NCBI GenBank assembly: GCA_014706295.1
Contig: JACSVZ010000038.1
Location: 3,348,001-3,412,000 of the forward strand
DNA from: Lycocorax pyrrhopterus obiensis
Lineage: Eukaryota > Chordata > Aves > Passeriformes > Paradisaeidae
DNA length: 64,000 bases
Reading direction: 5' to 3'
In this document: positions 39,501 to 48,560 of the stretch, piece after piece
How the letters are laid out: each line of letters starts with the position of its first letter
How positions within the stretch are numbered: position 1 is the first letter of the stretch
Notes under the pieces: generated by a model
Told to the model about the DNA's origin: nothing
The model's database searches: none
The model's input: only the letters and a program-made list of their open reading frames with translations
Translations under genes and position numbers: made by a program

Positions 39501-42500
39501 CAGAGATCCACCCACAGCCCATGGAGGAGCCCCATGCTGGAGCGTGTGGATGCCTGGAGGAGGCTGTGACCCCGTGGGAGACCTGTGGACAGAGGGGCCC
39601 TGCTCCCAGGTTGGAGCCGCCTGTCCTTGAAGGACTGCACCCCATGGAAGAGTGACCCACGCCACAGCAGGTTGGGAAGGGCTGTTTTCCATGGGATGGT
39701 CTCACGCTGCAGCAGTTCGCAGAGAGCTGTTGCCTGTGGGATGGGCTCACGTTGGAGAAGTTCATGAAGAACTGTCTCCTGTGGGAGGGACCCCGCAGTG
39801 CAGCAGGGGAGCAATTCCTCTCCCTGAGCAGCAGGAGAAGCCACGGGTGATGAACTGACCGTAACCTCAATTCCCATCTCCTTGCACCACTGGGGTAGGA
39901 GGTGGAGCTGGGAAGGAGGGAGGGGCAGGAGGAAAGGTGTTTTTAAGGGTTTATTTCACTTCTCATGATCATGCTCTGATTTTGTTAGCAATGAACTTAA
40001 TTCATATCTCTAATTAGAGTCTGTTTTGCCCATGACTGTATTTGATGAGCTATCTCTCCCAGTTCCTATCTCAACTCATGAACCCTTTGTTATATTTTCT
40101 CTCCTTTGTCCAGCTGTGCAGGGGAGTGAGAGAGCAGCTTTGGTGGCTGCCTGGCATCCAGTCAGTGTCAACCCACTACAGTTGTCTTTTGCCTTGAAAG
40201 GAGTTTTGACTTGCAGTCCTCGCACTAATGTATCTGATGGGTATTTCCCTGTCTCTCCCTCTCTCACAGCCTCTCCAACCCTCCTTGTTCTGGTACTACA
40301 TGCTGGAGCTCTCCTTCTACTGGTCACTGGTCTTCACCTTGCCCTTCGACGTGAAGAGGAAGGTGAGTGGCAGTCTCAGGGAAGAATCAAGTACAAATAG
40401 GACACAAGCTGAACACTCAGAAGAGCGATCTGTAAGAGCATGTGTATAGTGCTAGTCAAGGTTTTGTGGGACTCTCTTCTTGCTCATTCACAGGAATTTT
40501 CATTCTCAGTCACTGGCTTTCTCTCCGGAAGTGGAGAACACCTGCCCTGACACAGAAAGGTGCAAAGTACTGCAGAGTTCTCAATCCATACTTAAAAGCC
40601 AAACATAAAAATTGCTCTTCTGCAACTCTTCTAGGGTGCACTGATCATACAGACAGGAAAAGTGGTGGTTCTCTGCCAGTAAAGCTGCTTGTGTTCCTCA
40701 TGCCAGTGTCCCAATAGACAGGGTGCAGCATCAGACCATGGCTGGTGGAGGGAGAGAATGTTCTTTGTTGTGAGATCCTCAGTTTACACCACAAGCTCTT
40801 CATTCCTGGGTCTCTTGGTTGCCTATATTTCTAGAATGCGTTTGGTAAAAGAATTACGTGGTTAAGACTTTGCAGTGGGAGGTTTCTTAGTCACTGGGTA
40901 GAGAGATATCATTGCTACCTGCAGGAACCACACTTGGACTCGGGCAGGAGGTGCATTATGTATTTTATTCTCTGCTGTTCCCTTTCTCATCAGGATTTCA
41001 AGGAGCAGATAGTCCATCATGCTGCAACCATCTTCCTGATCAGTTTTTCATACTGTGCCAACTACATCCGCATTGGGACGCTGGTGATGGTGATTCATGA
41101 TGCCTCTGATTGCTTCCTAGAGGTGAGCCAGGCAGAGCCTAATTAGCAATGGTGCTCTTCAGACACAGAGTGCCCTTCTAACACAACATGGGCCAGGCAC
41201 TGGGGTGCTCCACAGATCCCTTGTGCTGCTCTGCTGACCCAGCCGAGGGTGCCCAGCTGAGAGCTGGGCAGAGCTGTGGTTACCTGCATGCAGGTTGTGT
41301 TGTACCTGTCTCATTAGCCCCTGGAGTGTGTGCAGATGCTGTCTTGGGTGCTGTTTTATTGTTCTTTCTCCTTCCAGCCAACTAAGATATTCAATTACAT
41401 GAAGTGGAAAAAAACTTGTGACAGCCTCTTCATGATCTTCTCAGCTGTTTTCCTGATCAGCCGCCTGGTCATTTACCCCTACACGTGAGTCTGCTGCAGT
41501 GAGGGGACGTGGAAAAGCTGCCTTCTGGGACACAGGACGATTAGCTGGGTGCTGCAGCCTTTGCTTTTCAGTCCTGGAGCATGTGTTCCTGCCCTTTGCA
41601 CAGGCTGAAGTGCCACATGGCTGTTGCACCTGCCTTGGGGTAAACAAGGGTGCTCTGCCTTGGAGTTCATAGAGCAGTCTTGAAGCCCTGAAGGGTGTTG
41701 CAGAGGAGGAGCCCTGGGCTAGTGGCTCTATCCTGTGTACTTCGGGTGGGGAACTGATAGTTGGCTCACGTGATAAGTAAAGGTGGAAGTGGCTGATCTG
41801 AAACTTCCTCCGTGACTACAGATTTCTGGGGCTTAATTGTGGCCCTACTAACAACTTTCCCTCCTCTGCAATTCCCTCTGTTTTGCAGAGTGCTTTATAA
41901 CACCTACTATTACTCCATGGAGATATTCCAACCCTTCTTTGGATACTACTTTGTGAATGTTCTCCTGATAATTCTGCAGCTGCTCCATGTCTTCTGGTCC
42001 TGCCTAATTATTCATATGGTCTACAAGTTCATCCTCCAGGGCACGGTATGCATCAGTTTGTAGTAACCTTTACATCACACGGGGGGAAGGGTCCACCTAG
42101 ACTGCTTGAGAACACAGGGGTCCATCTGGCATGGATTCCTTATTGTTCTAGTGAAATTGTACATGTACATTACCAACAGTGAGGTGGAAGGAAGCTCAGT
42201 AATATTAGGGAAAGTTGACCCAAAAAATTTTTATGAGTCACTACAATACTGGGTCCACTCCTGATGCTTATATTTTAAAAAAGTGCGGATTGGACTTCAG
42301 GAGAGATGTCTGTGAACAAAGCCAGTGACATCTGAGTAAAAATCCCAACACTTTGTGCAGTGTGATTTGCATTTGTAACAAGACTAAGAAATCAAGGCAG
42401 GGAAAATTGTCATGATTGGTGAGGCCAGTGCAAAAGTGCTTCCCTTACTGTACAGGATTTTCAATTACAATTGTGTTATGGTACTATAGATTTCTACACA

Positions 42501-44880
42501 GTAGGTATTTCTGTCTAAACCAGCTGCCTGGGCTCTTCTTGCAACAGTGGAGGGCAACAGGCATGCCCAAATCATGATCCATTCCATACTGCACCTGGCA
42601 GTGCTGCTCAACAGGCACAGAGCAACCAGAGATGAATATCTGAGCTCCAGCTGTATAAACTGAAGTGAAATACATGCCACATCCCACTCTTTCTGGCCTA
42701 TAGTATTTGCTGTGAGACCAAACTGCTGCTCAGCATGAAATTCTTCCCAAAATCAAAGTCATGACTGGCCACATGCCAAGGACACGGTCCAAAGGTGACC
42801 AGTCAGCGCCTCGTGGGAGCTGACCTCAGAGCCCAGGATGATCTGTTTTATTAGTATCTGACTGAGGAATTCTGTCTTACAGGAACTGAGAGCAAGCATT
42901 GAAGGCTCCTCTTTATCCGTATTGTCCCCATTTTCTTTATCTGCCTTCCCTTAAGGTAGCACAGAGCAAATTACTTGCAAATCAGGAAACAGGGCTGGAA
43001 ATGAAGATACAACATTGTTTTCCTAGTTTTTGTGTGGTCTGAATTACCACTGCATTTACTGTACTGTAAAATGATGAGGTAATAAATAGTCTTATTAGAA
43101 AGAAAAGAACCATCAGGGAGGAAAATTCTGAAGTATGTCCAGAATTTTTCCTATTTTATCTAAAATCGATCTGCCAGATTTGATGTAAAAATATATTTGA
43201 GAACTTTCTGTGCTGAGCAGTGAAAAGCAAAAAAAACTTGTCCTAAACAGAACTGTTTCAGTGACAATATTTAGTAGCCCAAAGCAGTACCAGCAGGAAT
43301 ACAGGACATTCTCTCTTTGAGAGCCATGAAACTCTTGCTACAATCAGTTCATGTTCTTCTTGCAGGCCTTTCTGGTCCCCATGGTTTTCCTCTCTGGCTA
43401 CAGGATAATCTTTACCACCTTCTCACATGATGTTTCCTAATCCCCAGTAATTAGAACTCAGCCTAGATCCTGAAGTACGAGTTTCATTCCCTCATAGAGG
43501 GAGCAGCTTTATAGTTCCTTTGGGAATCTTGCCAGATTTAAGGCCTCAGCCACATTCTCTGGCTATAAATGGATAAACTTAGAAATATTGACTACGATTT
43601 GTCCTTAAGCTGCAGATCCAGAGTCCTGCATATTTCCTGAACTGTCAGTTCCAGAGTGATCTGAGGTGCAGGTTGTTCACAGCAGATAGCATCTCCCACC
43701 CATATCGTCCTTGGAGGCAGATTGAATTCAGTGCAAGTTTAGATTTTCACAAATCCTGTCTGCATCTGGTTGTAATGATGTCTAGAAAGAGCATGAGCCC
43801 AAATTGACTTCTCAATATGATCTGAGAGATCTCAAGAACAATGGACAGCCATAAATGGAGACTAAGTTTCTGGGCAGTACCTCATTTGCCCCTGAGCAGT
43901 TTCTAAAGCTCAGGTCACAGAAGGGTTTTTCAGCTTTCCCTCTTTTCAACAAGGGGTGTGACACTGTGAATTTGTCCCCAATTTTGGCATCTTATATGGC
44001 AGAGTAGAGACAGCCTGAGAAGCCAGGGAGTGCTGAGTTGCTTTTTCTAAACTGTCATTTTTATCCCATTATTTCTTTTTTGCCTTCCTTTTAAGGCAAT
44101 GAATTAAATACTTAGAGAAGTGGATTACAGATCTCCCAGTCAATATAAAGCAAGAGGAAAAGCCTGACCATAAAACTGAATGTAGTCAGAGTGGAGTGGC
44201 TTTGTGTTGAGCCTTTGGTTTGTTTGGAAGCATGTTTCCAGCCTGTCCCAAGCAGTGTTGTCAGCCTGCAGCCACCCAGGCCATGTGTAGACAGAAGTTA
44301 GCTCCTTGTCCCTGTTGGAAAGAGTAAAAGAGCTTGATTAATTGCCCCCATCCTTCCCCCACATGCTGATGACCAGGGCAGCAATGTGGATTTCCTCAGG
44401 CTTACACAGTTGTCCTCAGTCCTGGGCATTTGTGGTTTTGTTTTGCTTCTCAGCCTGTTAATTCCTAATGTGTATCAGGGTCACAGGTGAGATTCCAGTG
44501 AGACTGCAATCAAAGAGGCAGGGAGAATCTGTTCCCAAGGGTAATGTAAAAGCTGAGGGGACAGAGCAGGACCGTGCTGAGGGTGAGTGGCTGAGGCAGC
44601 AGGTGCGTGGTCAGCCTGTGGCTCAGCCAGCACTGCTGCTTGTGCAACTGCTGTGTTCGTCTGGCTTCTCACTTACCTGTTTTTGTAGATGGAAAAGGAC
44701 ATGAGAAGTGATACAGAAGAAAGTGACAAGGATGAAGAAAGAGATAAAATTAGGGAAAAGGAGAAAAATGGGATCACGTATTTCAGCAACGTCACAAGCA
44801 ATGGTTACATCCAGAGGAGTGGGTCTGAGCCCCTGAACAACAGAGCCCACCTTGCCAACGGCCACGCCAAGGAAAGATAG
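21373..44880 (+). CDS. CERS4: Ceramide synthase 4, complete, ten coding exons
   Basis: Ceramide synthase of the ER membrane: it N-acylates sphinganine or sphingosine with fatty acyl-CoA. CERS4 orthologues prefer about C18-C22 chains. Coding exons are 21373-21545, 29181-29298, 31763-31881, 33840-33897, 36347-36397, 40270-40362, 40994-41122, 41378-41484, 41889-42045 and 44689-44880. All introns are GT-AG, phases match and the total is 1197 bases, giving 398 residues (human CERS4 394). Visible in order: a membrane segment at about 39-56, a truncated homeobox-like domain with WFRRRR at 117-122, then the TLC domain with the Lag1p motif, including His212-His213 and His239-Asp240, which this family needs for activity. 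CERS4 rather than CERS2, 3, 5 or 6 is indicated by LHVFWSCLI in the last membrane helix and by the tail start MEKDxRSDxEESD. The codon at the third coding junction gives Cys137 where human CERS4 has Ser. The gene is intact. Confidence 0.93.
23365..23582 (+). repeat. CR1 LINE 3' end, sense, diverged
   Basis: It shows the order 'ttactgtgagggtgggttg', 'ggaacagtttccccagag', 'agttgggctgggtgatct', 'ccagaggccctttcagc' and 'gattctgtgcttctgtgac', which is a CR1 3' terminus with its octamer-like tail. Confidence 0.85.
25871..26184 (-). mobile_element. Candidate solo LTR, antisense
   Basis: Read on the minus strand the segment begins TGTGAG and ends GTGACA. It carries an ATTAAA-containing block ('gattattaaatcgcttcc') followed by 'cttgtgtcgtttctc', which looks like the R/U5 part of a retroviral LTR. 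Length would be 314 bases. Flanks share only 'gaa', so no clear target-site duplication supports it. It lies inside a CERS4 intron, opposite to the gene. Confidence 0.45.
29181..29298 (+). CDS. CERS4: CERS4 coding exon 2 (residues 58-97)
   Basis: The acceptor is TTTTGCAG and the donor GAAGAG|GTGAGT. The exon encodes the cytosolic linker with the family motif [10 protein letters not shown] and the start of the homeobox-like domain. Where human CERS4 has PNATLE, this protein reads PNPVLE. Confidence 0.93.
29588..29772 (+). repeat. CR1 LINE 3' end, sense
   Basis: Recognisable CR1 terminal words are 'ttactgtgagggtgccc', 'gcccagagaggttgtgg', 'catggtcccttccaacc' and 'ccagccattctgtgatgg'. It sits in the intron after CERS4 coding exon 2. 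Confidence 0.85.
31763..31881 (+). CDS. CERS4: CERS4 coding exon 3, homeobox-like (residues 98-136)
   Basis: It encodes the third-helix part of the Hox-like domain, [19 protein letters not shown], found in CERS2-6 but not CERS1. The basic residues in this segment are conserved, but the domain is truncated relative to true homeodomains. It ends GCCTG|GTGAGC in phase 2. The local coding sequence is GC-rich compared with its introns. Confidence 0.93.
31882..33839 (+). other. CERS4 intron after coding exon 3
   Basis: About 2 kb with short A-rich and T-rich stretches. I see no repeat family or further exon that I can support. Confidence 0.55.
33840..33897 (+). CDS. CERS4: CERS4 coding exon 4 (residues 137-156)
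   Basis: A 58-base exon between TTTGTAG and GATGTGAGT. It completes the split codon as TGC (Cys137) and encodes [19 protein letters not shown], the first helix of the TLC domain. The human residue at the split codon is Ser. Confidence 0.9.
33898..36346 (+). other. CERS4 intron after coding exon 4
   Basis: About 2.4 kb without a recognised repeat or exon. Overlapping reading frames around 35.2-35.8 kb carry no domain and share no splice frame with CERS4. Confidence 0.55.
36347..36397 (+). CDS. CERS4: CERS4 coding exon 5 (residues 157-173)
   Basis: A 51-base, phase-0 exon between GTTGCAG and ACAACAG|GTGAGT. It encodes [17 protein letters not shown], the lumenal loop with the family pattern W-x-W-x4-CW-x-x-YP. 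It is too short to appear as a standalone reading frame and was placed by homology and splice phase. Confidence 0.9.
37009..38086 (+). mobile_element. Avian ERV solo LTR, sense copy
   Basis: The start TGTGATGGACTGACCCTGG matches the start of the inverted copy at 40180 (TGTAGTGGGTTGACACTGA on the minus strand). Shared internal words include 'ctgacctgagggtctgcag' and 'cacagaagccacccctg'. The 3' end is placed at 'gtgggaacaaca' and is uncertain. Flanks (cacac / aatgt) do not match, so the insertion is old or the right end is misplaced. No viral coding region is present. Confidence 0.7.
38920..40180 (-). mobile_element. Avian ERV solo LTR, antisense copy with internal minisatellite
   Basis: On the minus strand it starts TGTAGTGGGTTGACACTGA at 40180 and ends 'cttcaactgaacaaca' at 38920. 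It aligns with the sense copy at 37.0-38.1 kb through blocks such as 'cactgaccttggtgtctg' and 'ttacagaagccacccctg'. It differs by a four-unit tandem repeat at 39361-39517. A 323-codon minus-strand frame crosses it but has the low-complexity look of LTR sequence. Flanks are gagca and gttgt, which is no duplication. Confidence 0.75.
39361..39517. repeat. Four-copy 39-bp minisatellite inside the LTR
   Basis: Units run 39361-39399, 39400-39438, 39439-39478 (40 bases) and 39479-39517. Each contains 'gatgcagagatcc' and ends 'cccacag' or 'cccgcag'. Because 39 is a multiple of three, the repeat keeps reading frames open on both strands, which explains the long spurious frames here. Confidence 0.9.
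40270..40362 (+). CDS. CERS4: CERS4 coding exon 6 (residues 174-204)
   Basis: Phase-0 exon between CTCACAG and AGGAAG|GTGAGT. It encodes a membrane helix ([16 protein letters not shown]) and then FDVKRK, the cytosolic approach to the Lag1p motif. Confidence 0.93.
40994..41122 (+). CDS. CERS4: CERS4 coding exon 7, catalytic Lag1p motif (residues 205-247)
   Basis: It encodes [20 protein letters not shown] and then [20 protein letters not shown]. His212-His213 correspond to the histidine pair whose mutation abolishes ceramide synthase activity in this family, and His239-Asp240 are also invariant. All are present, so the enzyme should be active. The intron before it is 631 bases and the one after 255 bases, with no repeat seen in either. 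Confidence 0.95.
41378..41484 (+). CDS. CERS4: CERS4 coding exon 8 (residues 248-283)
   Basis: It encodes [19 protein letters not shown] and [12 protein letters not shown], the end of the Lag1p region and the next membrane helix. The donor splits a Thr codon (AC|GTGAGT, phase 2) that the next exon completes with A. Confidence 0.93.
41889..42045 (+). CDS. CERS4: CERS4 coding exon 9, acyl-selectivity loop (residues 284-335)
   Basis: It encodes the lumenal loop [16 protein letters not shown] between the last two membrane helices, the region known to set acyl-chain preference in ceramide synthases, then [12 protein letters not shown]. The loop differs from human CERS4 (which has ESISNRG before PFFGYYF as I recall), so chain preference could differ somewhat. 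Confidence 0.93.
42046..44688 (+). other. Last CERS4 intron
   Basis: About 2.6 kb with no recognised repeat family or additional exon. At 43365-43440 a frame ending '[19 protein letters not shown]' follows a TTGCAG acceptor-like site and ends at a stop. It could be an alternative terminal exon but has no support from known CERS tails. Confidence 0.5.
44689..44880 (+). CDS. CERS4: CERS4 coding exon 10, acidic cytosolic tail (residues 336-398)
   Basis: It starts [19 protein letters not shown], the CERS4-type tail, continues with a Lys/Glu-rich run and ends LANGHAKER before TAG. Serines in this acidic segment are phosphorylated in mammalian ceramide synthases, and the S-D-x-E-E-S pattern is kept. 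The distal half diverges from the human tail. Confidence 0.95.
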   Translation: MEKDMRSDTEESDKDEERDKIREKEKNGITYFSNVTSNGYIQRSGSEPLNNRAHLANGHAKER

Positions 44881-45205
44881 CTGCTGTCCATGTGCTGCTG
44901 GTCTGGCCTCCAGCGAACCCAGGCCACCATCTGTAGAAACAGTTTTGCTCACTGTGTAGATAAAATGGAGTACAATTGCAGTATTGTAGCTGAATTCCTG
45001 CTTCCCATAAACAGAAGTGTTTATAGTCTGATATTTGAAGGAAGTTTTTTGTCTTCCTTCAGTAAAAGCTTACTATAGGTTGTAGTCTCAAAACAGATAG
45101 CAAGGGATCAAAGTGGTTTGACTTGTATTAAGACTGTACCATAATTGTTGTCAAATGTGTTAATCCTGAAAAATACTTTAAAAATAAAAAGGTGGATAAA
45201 CTCTG
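44881..45205 (+). other. CERS4: CERS4 3' UTR
   Basis: A short 3' UTR follows the TAG stop and ends after the AATAAA at 45183-45188. The right limit is estimated as about 15 bases beyond the signal. Longer isoforms may use the LTR poly(A) signal 840 bases further on. Confidence 0.7.
45183..45188 (+). terminator. CERS4 poly(A) signal
   Basis: Canonical AATAAA 303 bases after the stop codon, in a locally A-rich context. Confidence 0.75.
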
Positions 45206-45691
45206 GCAGTGTCAAGTTTTACCCACCTAATGTTTGATAGGATTCTGTTTAGCCTGGATCAGCCTCTGGAGGCCCTGGCCTATTGCCAGTAATTATTATG
45301 GCTGATAAGTGACAAATCTTATCACTGGGATACCTCTTCTGAGAAAACAGGTGCCCTGTACACACTTAAAAAATTAAAACTGAGCATTGTGAAATGAAAG
45401 CTTCGGAAAGGCATAAGATAAAACATGTTCTTCTCAAAGGAAGTGCTCTTTGTGCCAGTGACCAGTTTTGTAATGCTGTTATCTCAGTGCCTACTTATTG
45501 CTCCTAAGGAGAGAACTCCAAAGCCCAGGCTGGAGGAGTACCCACGCACATCACATTGGCAGAGATGGAAAATCCAGACGGCTGTTTATCAACTGTCTGG
45601 TAATCCTCTAAACTTGTCTTGGAAGGAAGTAGTCAGGAGAAGGGAGGTGACAAGGAACTGCATAGTCTAGAAGACAACACTGACTAAAGTG

Positions 45692-46092
45692 CTCATGTGT
45701 TGGGGTGCACTGTGCGCTGGAAGAGAGACAGGCCCTGAGGGCCAGAGAGAGAGCCTCTTTCCTGGCCCCGGAGGTGACCCTGGGAGCGCATCCAGGTGAC
45801 CGAGGATGGGCTGAGAGAGGATTGTGAGTTTGTGGACAGTGTTGGGCCTATGAGATGTGATAATTGTAGTTTGTGACCTTATAGGGTATTGTTTACCTGT
45901 TACCATAATAGGCAATGTCTGTGCACTATCCCAGGTGATTGGGGGACACTGTGGTGAACATCTTTCCTGTTTATATGATGTGATATCCTGTTGGGTGCTG
46001 GTATTTAGGGAATATTTTACTGCGCAATAAAGGCTTTGCACTTCTCCATCTTGTGTGCGGAGTCGTGCCCTTGCGTGATTACTGCACTCATG
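45692..46092 (+). mobile_element. Solo ERV LTR with perfect 6-bp target-site duplication
   Basis: The LTR runs 45698-46086 (389 bases), begins TGTTGGGGTG and ends ATTACTGCA. The hexamer 'ctcatg' lies immediately outside both ends (45692-45697 and 46087-46092). It has AATAAA at 46026-46031 followed by a GT-rich stretch, as expected for an R/U5 border. A 6-bp duplication is typical of ERVK-type (beta-like) and alpharetroviral integrations. There is no internal viral sequence, so it arose by LTR-LTR recombination. Confidence 0.92.
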
Positions 46093-46886
46093 TTTTCACT
46101 TGGTGTGACTGGCACAGTGGGAAATGTTTACAGAGTCAGCTTGTGGCAAGAAGGCGATACATTTCCCCTGCCCTCAGAGGAAAAAGGGTCCAGAGAAAAT
46201 CTGCTGAAGCTTATGGAATAATGCTTTAGCATGGCCTTCTTACTCTAGGGCCTTTGCCTAGGTGTATCAAGAATAGCAAGTATAAAGCAGTGGTCCATGA
46301 AGTCATGATGTAGTGCTGATTCAGTTTGTTTAGTTGCCATATCTTGTATCATGAGTAGTCTTAGATTTTTGGATTGTGCAATCTCTTAAAACATTTAAAT
46401 TAGCATTATGTGAATTTCTGTTTTATTGGTCACTTCATCTATGAAACTGAAGTATTAACAGATTCACTGTAATGTGTGCAGGGACTTAGACTGCTGAAGC
46501 CATGCAGACACTTCTCTTTATGTACCCAGCGCTAACTGGGCAGGGATGGGACGTGGACCAAGCAAATGCCTGATTTGAGGAGGTGGTGCACATGTTTAAG
46601 TTACAAAGCAAGTGACAGCATCAAAAGACAAGAGGATTTTCATCAATCCACTCAGGTCATCTGATATGTGACCGAGAAGCTTTGATCTGAGCTTGTGTAT
46701 GCTCATCTTCAGTTTCAGTCAAAATACATTTGGATAATTGGATTTCTAAACTGTAATTGGATAATTTCAGAAGGGAAAAAATGGTTCCAGCACACATGAT
46801 TCCAGGGCAATAACATGCTGTGCGAGGAGAGCATCTGCTCCTGCATTGTTGTTTAAATCTTGATTTGCTGAAGATAGTCTGCCTCC

Positions 46887-47033
46887 GGAGCCTTAGCTCA
46901 GCTGGTGAGAGCATGGTGTTAATAATGCCAAGGTTGTGGGTTTGATCCCTGTATGGGCCATTCGCTTAAGAGTTGGACTCGATGATCCTTCTGGGTCCCT
47001 TCCAACGCAGAATATTCTGTAATTCTGTGGTAA
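46887..47033 (+). repeat. tRNA-Ile-derived SINE with CR1 tail (TguSINE1-like)
   Basis: The head matches tRNA-Ile(AAT): 'ttagctcagctggtgagagc' contains the A box, 'ggtgttaataatgccaagg' the anticodon arm, and 'gggtttgatccc' the B box. The body then passes directly into a CR1 3' end ('ttggactcgatgatcc', 'ccttccaacgcagaat', 'attctgtaattctgtgg'). This structure is that of TguSINE1, described from zebra finch and mobilised by CR1. It supports a passerine source. It is not a functional tRNA gene because the acceptor stem is broken. Confidence 0.9.
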
Positions 47034-48130
47034 TTGGAATTTGGAAGCACATGTTCTGTACGCTGTGATCTGAGCGTATGGTTTCACCTCTCTGGAGGTA
47101 CCATGTTCGGGAGGGATGGTTATGTATCATTTTGTACTACTGAATGTAAATGTTCTTTATAAATTACTTTTAAAGGTTTGATCATCTGGTCTCTTTTGTA
47201 CTTCTTTAACCACCAGGAGGTAAACCTGGCTGGCTGCATCTCACATGTGACGAGGGAGACCCATGTGGGTGCCACTGCCAAGGGGAAGATGTTGCATACA
47301 CAGGACACACAGCCACACTGAGCCATGCCAGTAAAGAACTGCAGCTGCCAGGTTTGTCTCCTGCTCAGTAATACTGTGTTTGGCCCTGGAACAAGGGACA
47401 ATTTGGGACATCCCTACACTAGACCTGGAGGCAGACCAGGTTACTTGGTACTGCCAGGACAGTGGCAAGTCCAAGATGGCAACACTGGGGAGGTGCTTCG
47501 GCCTTGCAAGGGTGGGAGGAGAGAAATTATTATCTATTCTTCTTTTTTGTGAGGTTTTAGGAGGCTAGGGAAGATCCCTGTTGTAAAATCACACCACCTC
47601 TCCTCCAAGGAGCAGAATGCTTCCCAGAGTCTGCACAATGCCCAGTGGAGCCAGTGTATGTTAATGCCTGCTGGATTTGATCCTCGGGGCTTTGTTGTGT
47701 CCCTGAAGATTGAGATAAGCTCCTTAGGAAGCAAATCTGGTTCTTGTTAAAGGATACATCAAGGATACAGGAGAGCTGCTGGATTTGAGCAAGAGCTACT
47801 GAGTGCTGCCTTTAGCTGAGGAACTGAGCATGACAGTGATGAGTCATTGAGGCAGATCAGCTGCTGAATTTGTTTTCTTGCCATCAACTTGCTAAGGCTT
47901 AAAGAAGCATTCAGCTTCCTTCCTGCTCCCTCCTTGCTCTACCTTCTCTCTTTATGTTTGCTCCAGGGCTGGGAAGCTTCTTAGTAGTGTGATAGTGTTT
48001 AAGAACTTAATGTGTCCATCCCCTCCTCTCTTCACACATGGGGCATCACAGCTCCCCCCACAGAGCAGCTGTTGTAGAAAACCTGCAGTAAGTCTGTCAC
48101 TTGTCTGCTGAGAAACCCAGCAGAGCAGAT

Positions 48131-48560
48131 CATGGAACCACCAAATCCATTAGATTGGGGAAGGCCTCTGAGATCATCAAGTACAACCTGTGACCGGTCA
48201 CCACTTTGTCAACCAGAGCAGAGCACTGAGTCCAGTCACTTCTTAATTACCGACAGGGATGGTGACTCCACCACCTCCCTGGGCAGCCCACTCCAATGTT
48301 TAACAACCCTTTCCATGAAAAAATTCTTCTTTGTGTCCAACCCATACCTCCCCTGGCATTGCTTGAGTCCTTTTCCTCTGTTCCTGTCCCTGTTCCCTGG
48401 GAGCAGAGTCCACCCCCCACCTGGCTGCACCCTCCTGTCAGGGAGTTGTAGAGTGAGAAGATCGCCCTGAGCCTCCTTTTCTCCAGGCTGACCACTCTGA
48501 TCTCCCTCAGCATCTCCTCATAGGACTTACTCTCTAATGGAGAGTTCCATGTCCAGATGG
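48131..48560 (-). repeat. CR1 LINE 3' end, antisense
   Basis: Antisense CR1 words: 'ctctgagatcatcaagta', 'gggatggtgactccacca', 'ctccctgggcagcccact', 'aaaattcttctttgtgtcc' and 'tgagcctccttttctcc'. The right end is approximate. Confidence 0.9.

Larger units (their letters stand above)
36398..40269 (+). other. CERS4 intron carrying two inverted LTRs
   Basis: A 3.9-kb intron, more than half of it made of two related LTR copies in opposite orientation separated by about 830 bases of non-repeat sequence. The long minus-strand reading frames at 38.9-39.9 kb belong to the second LTR and are not genes. Confidence 0.7.

Noticed and set aside
38906..39877. A 323-codon open frame on the minus strand, with overlapping 246- and 143-codon frames
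   Set aside because: It lies within an LTR and is kept open by the 39-bp repeat. The protein is low-complexity with no domain.
38921..40185. A 'gttgt' duplication around the antisense LTR
   Set aside because: Using it would make the LTR start with TC rather than TG. The better end, TGTTGTTCAG, gives non-matching flanks.
21373..44880. Assignment of the main gene to CERS2 or CERS3
   Set aside because: The tail start MEKDxRSDxEESD and LHVFWSCLI match CERS4. CERS2 has a different tail and loop, and LSM7 nearby also fits the CERS4 region.
46887..46960. A tRNA-Ile gene
   Set aside because: The head is tRNA-like, but the acceptor stem does not pair and the sequence runs straight into a CR1 tail, so it is a SINE.
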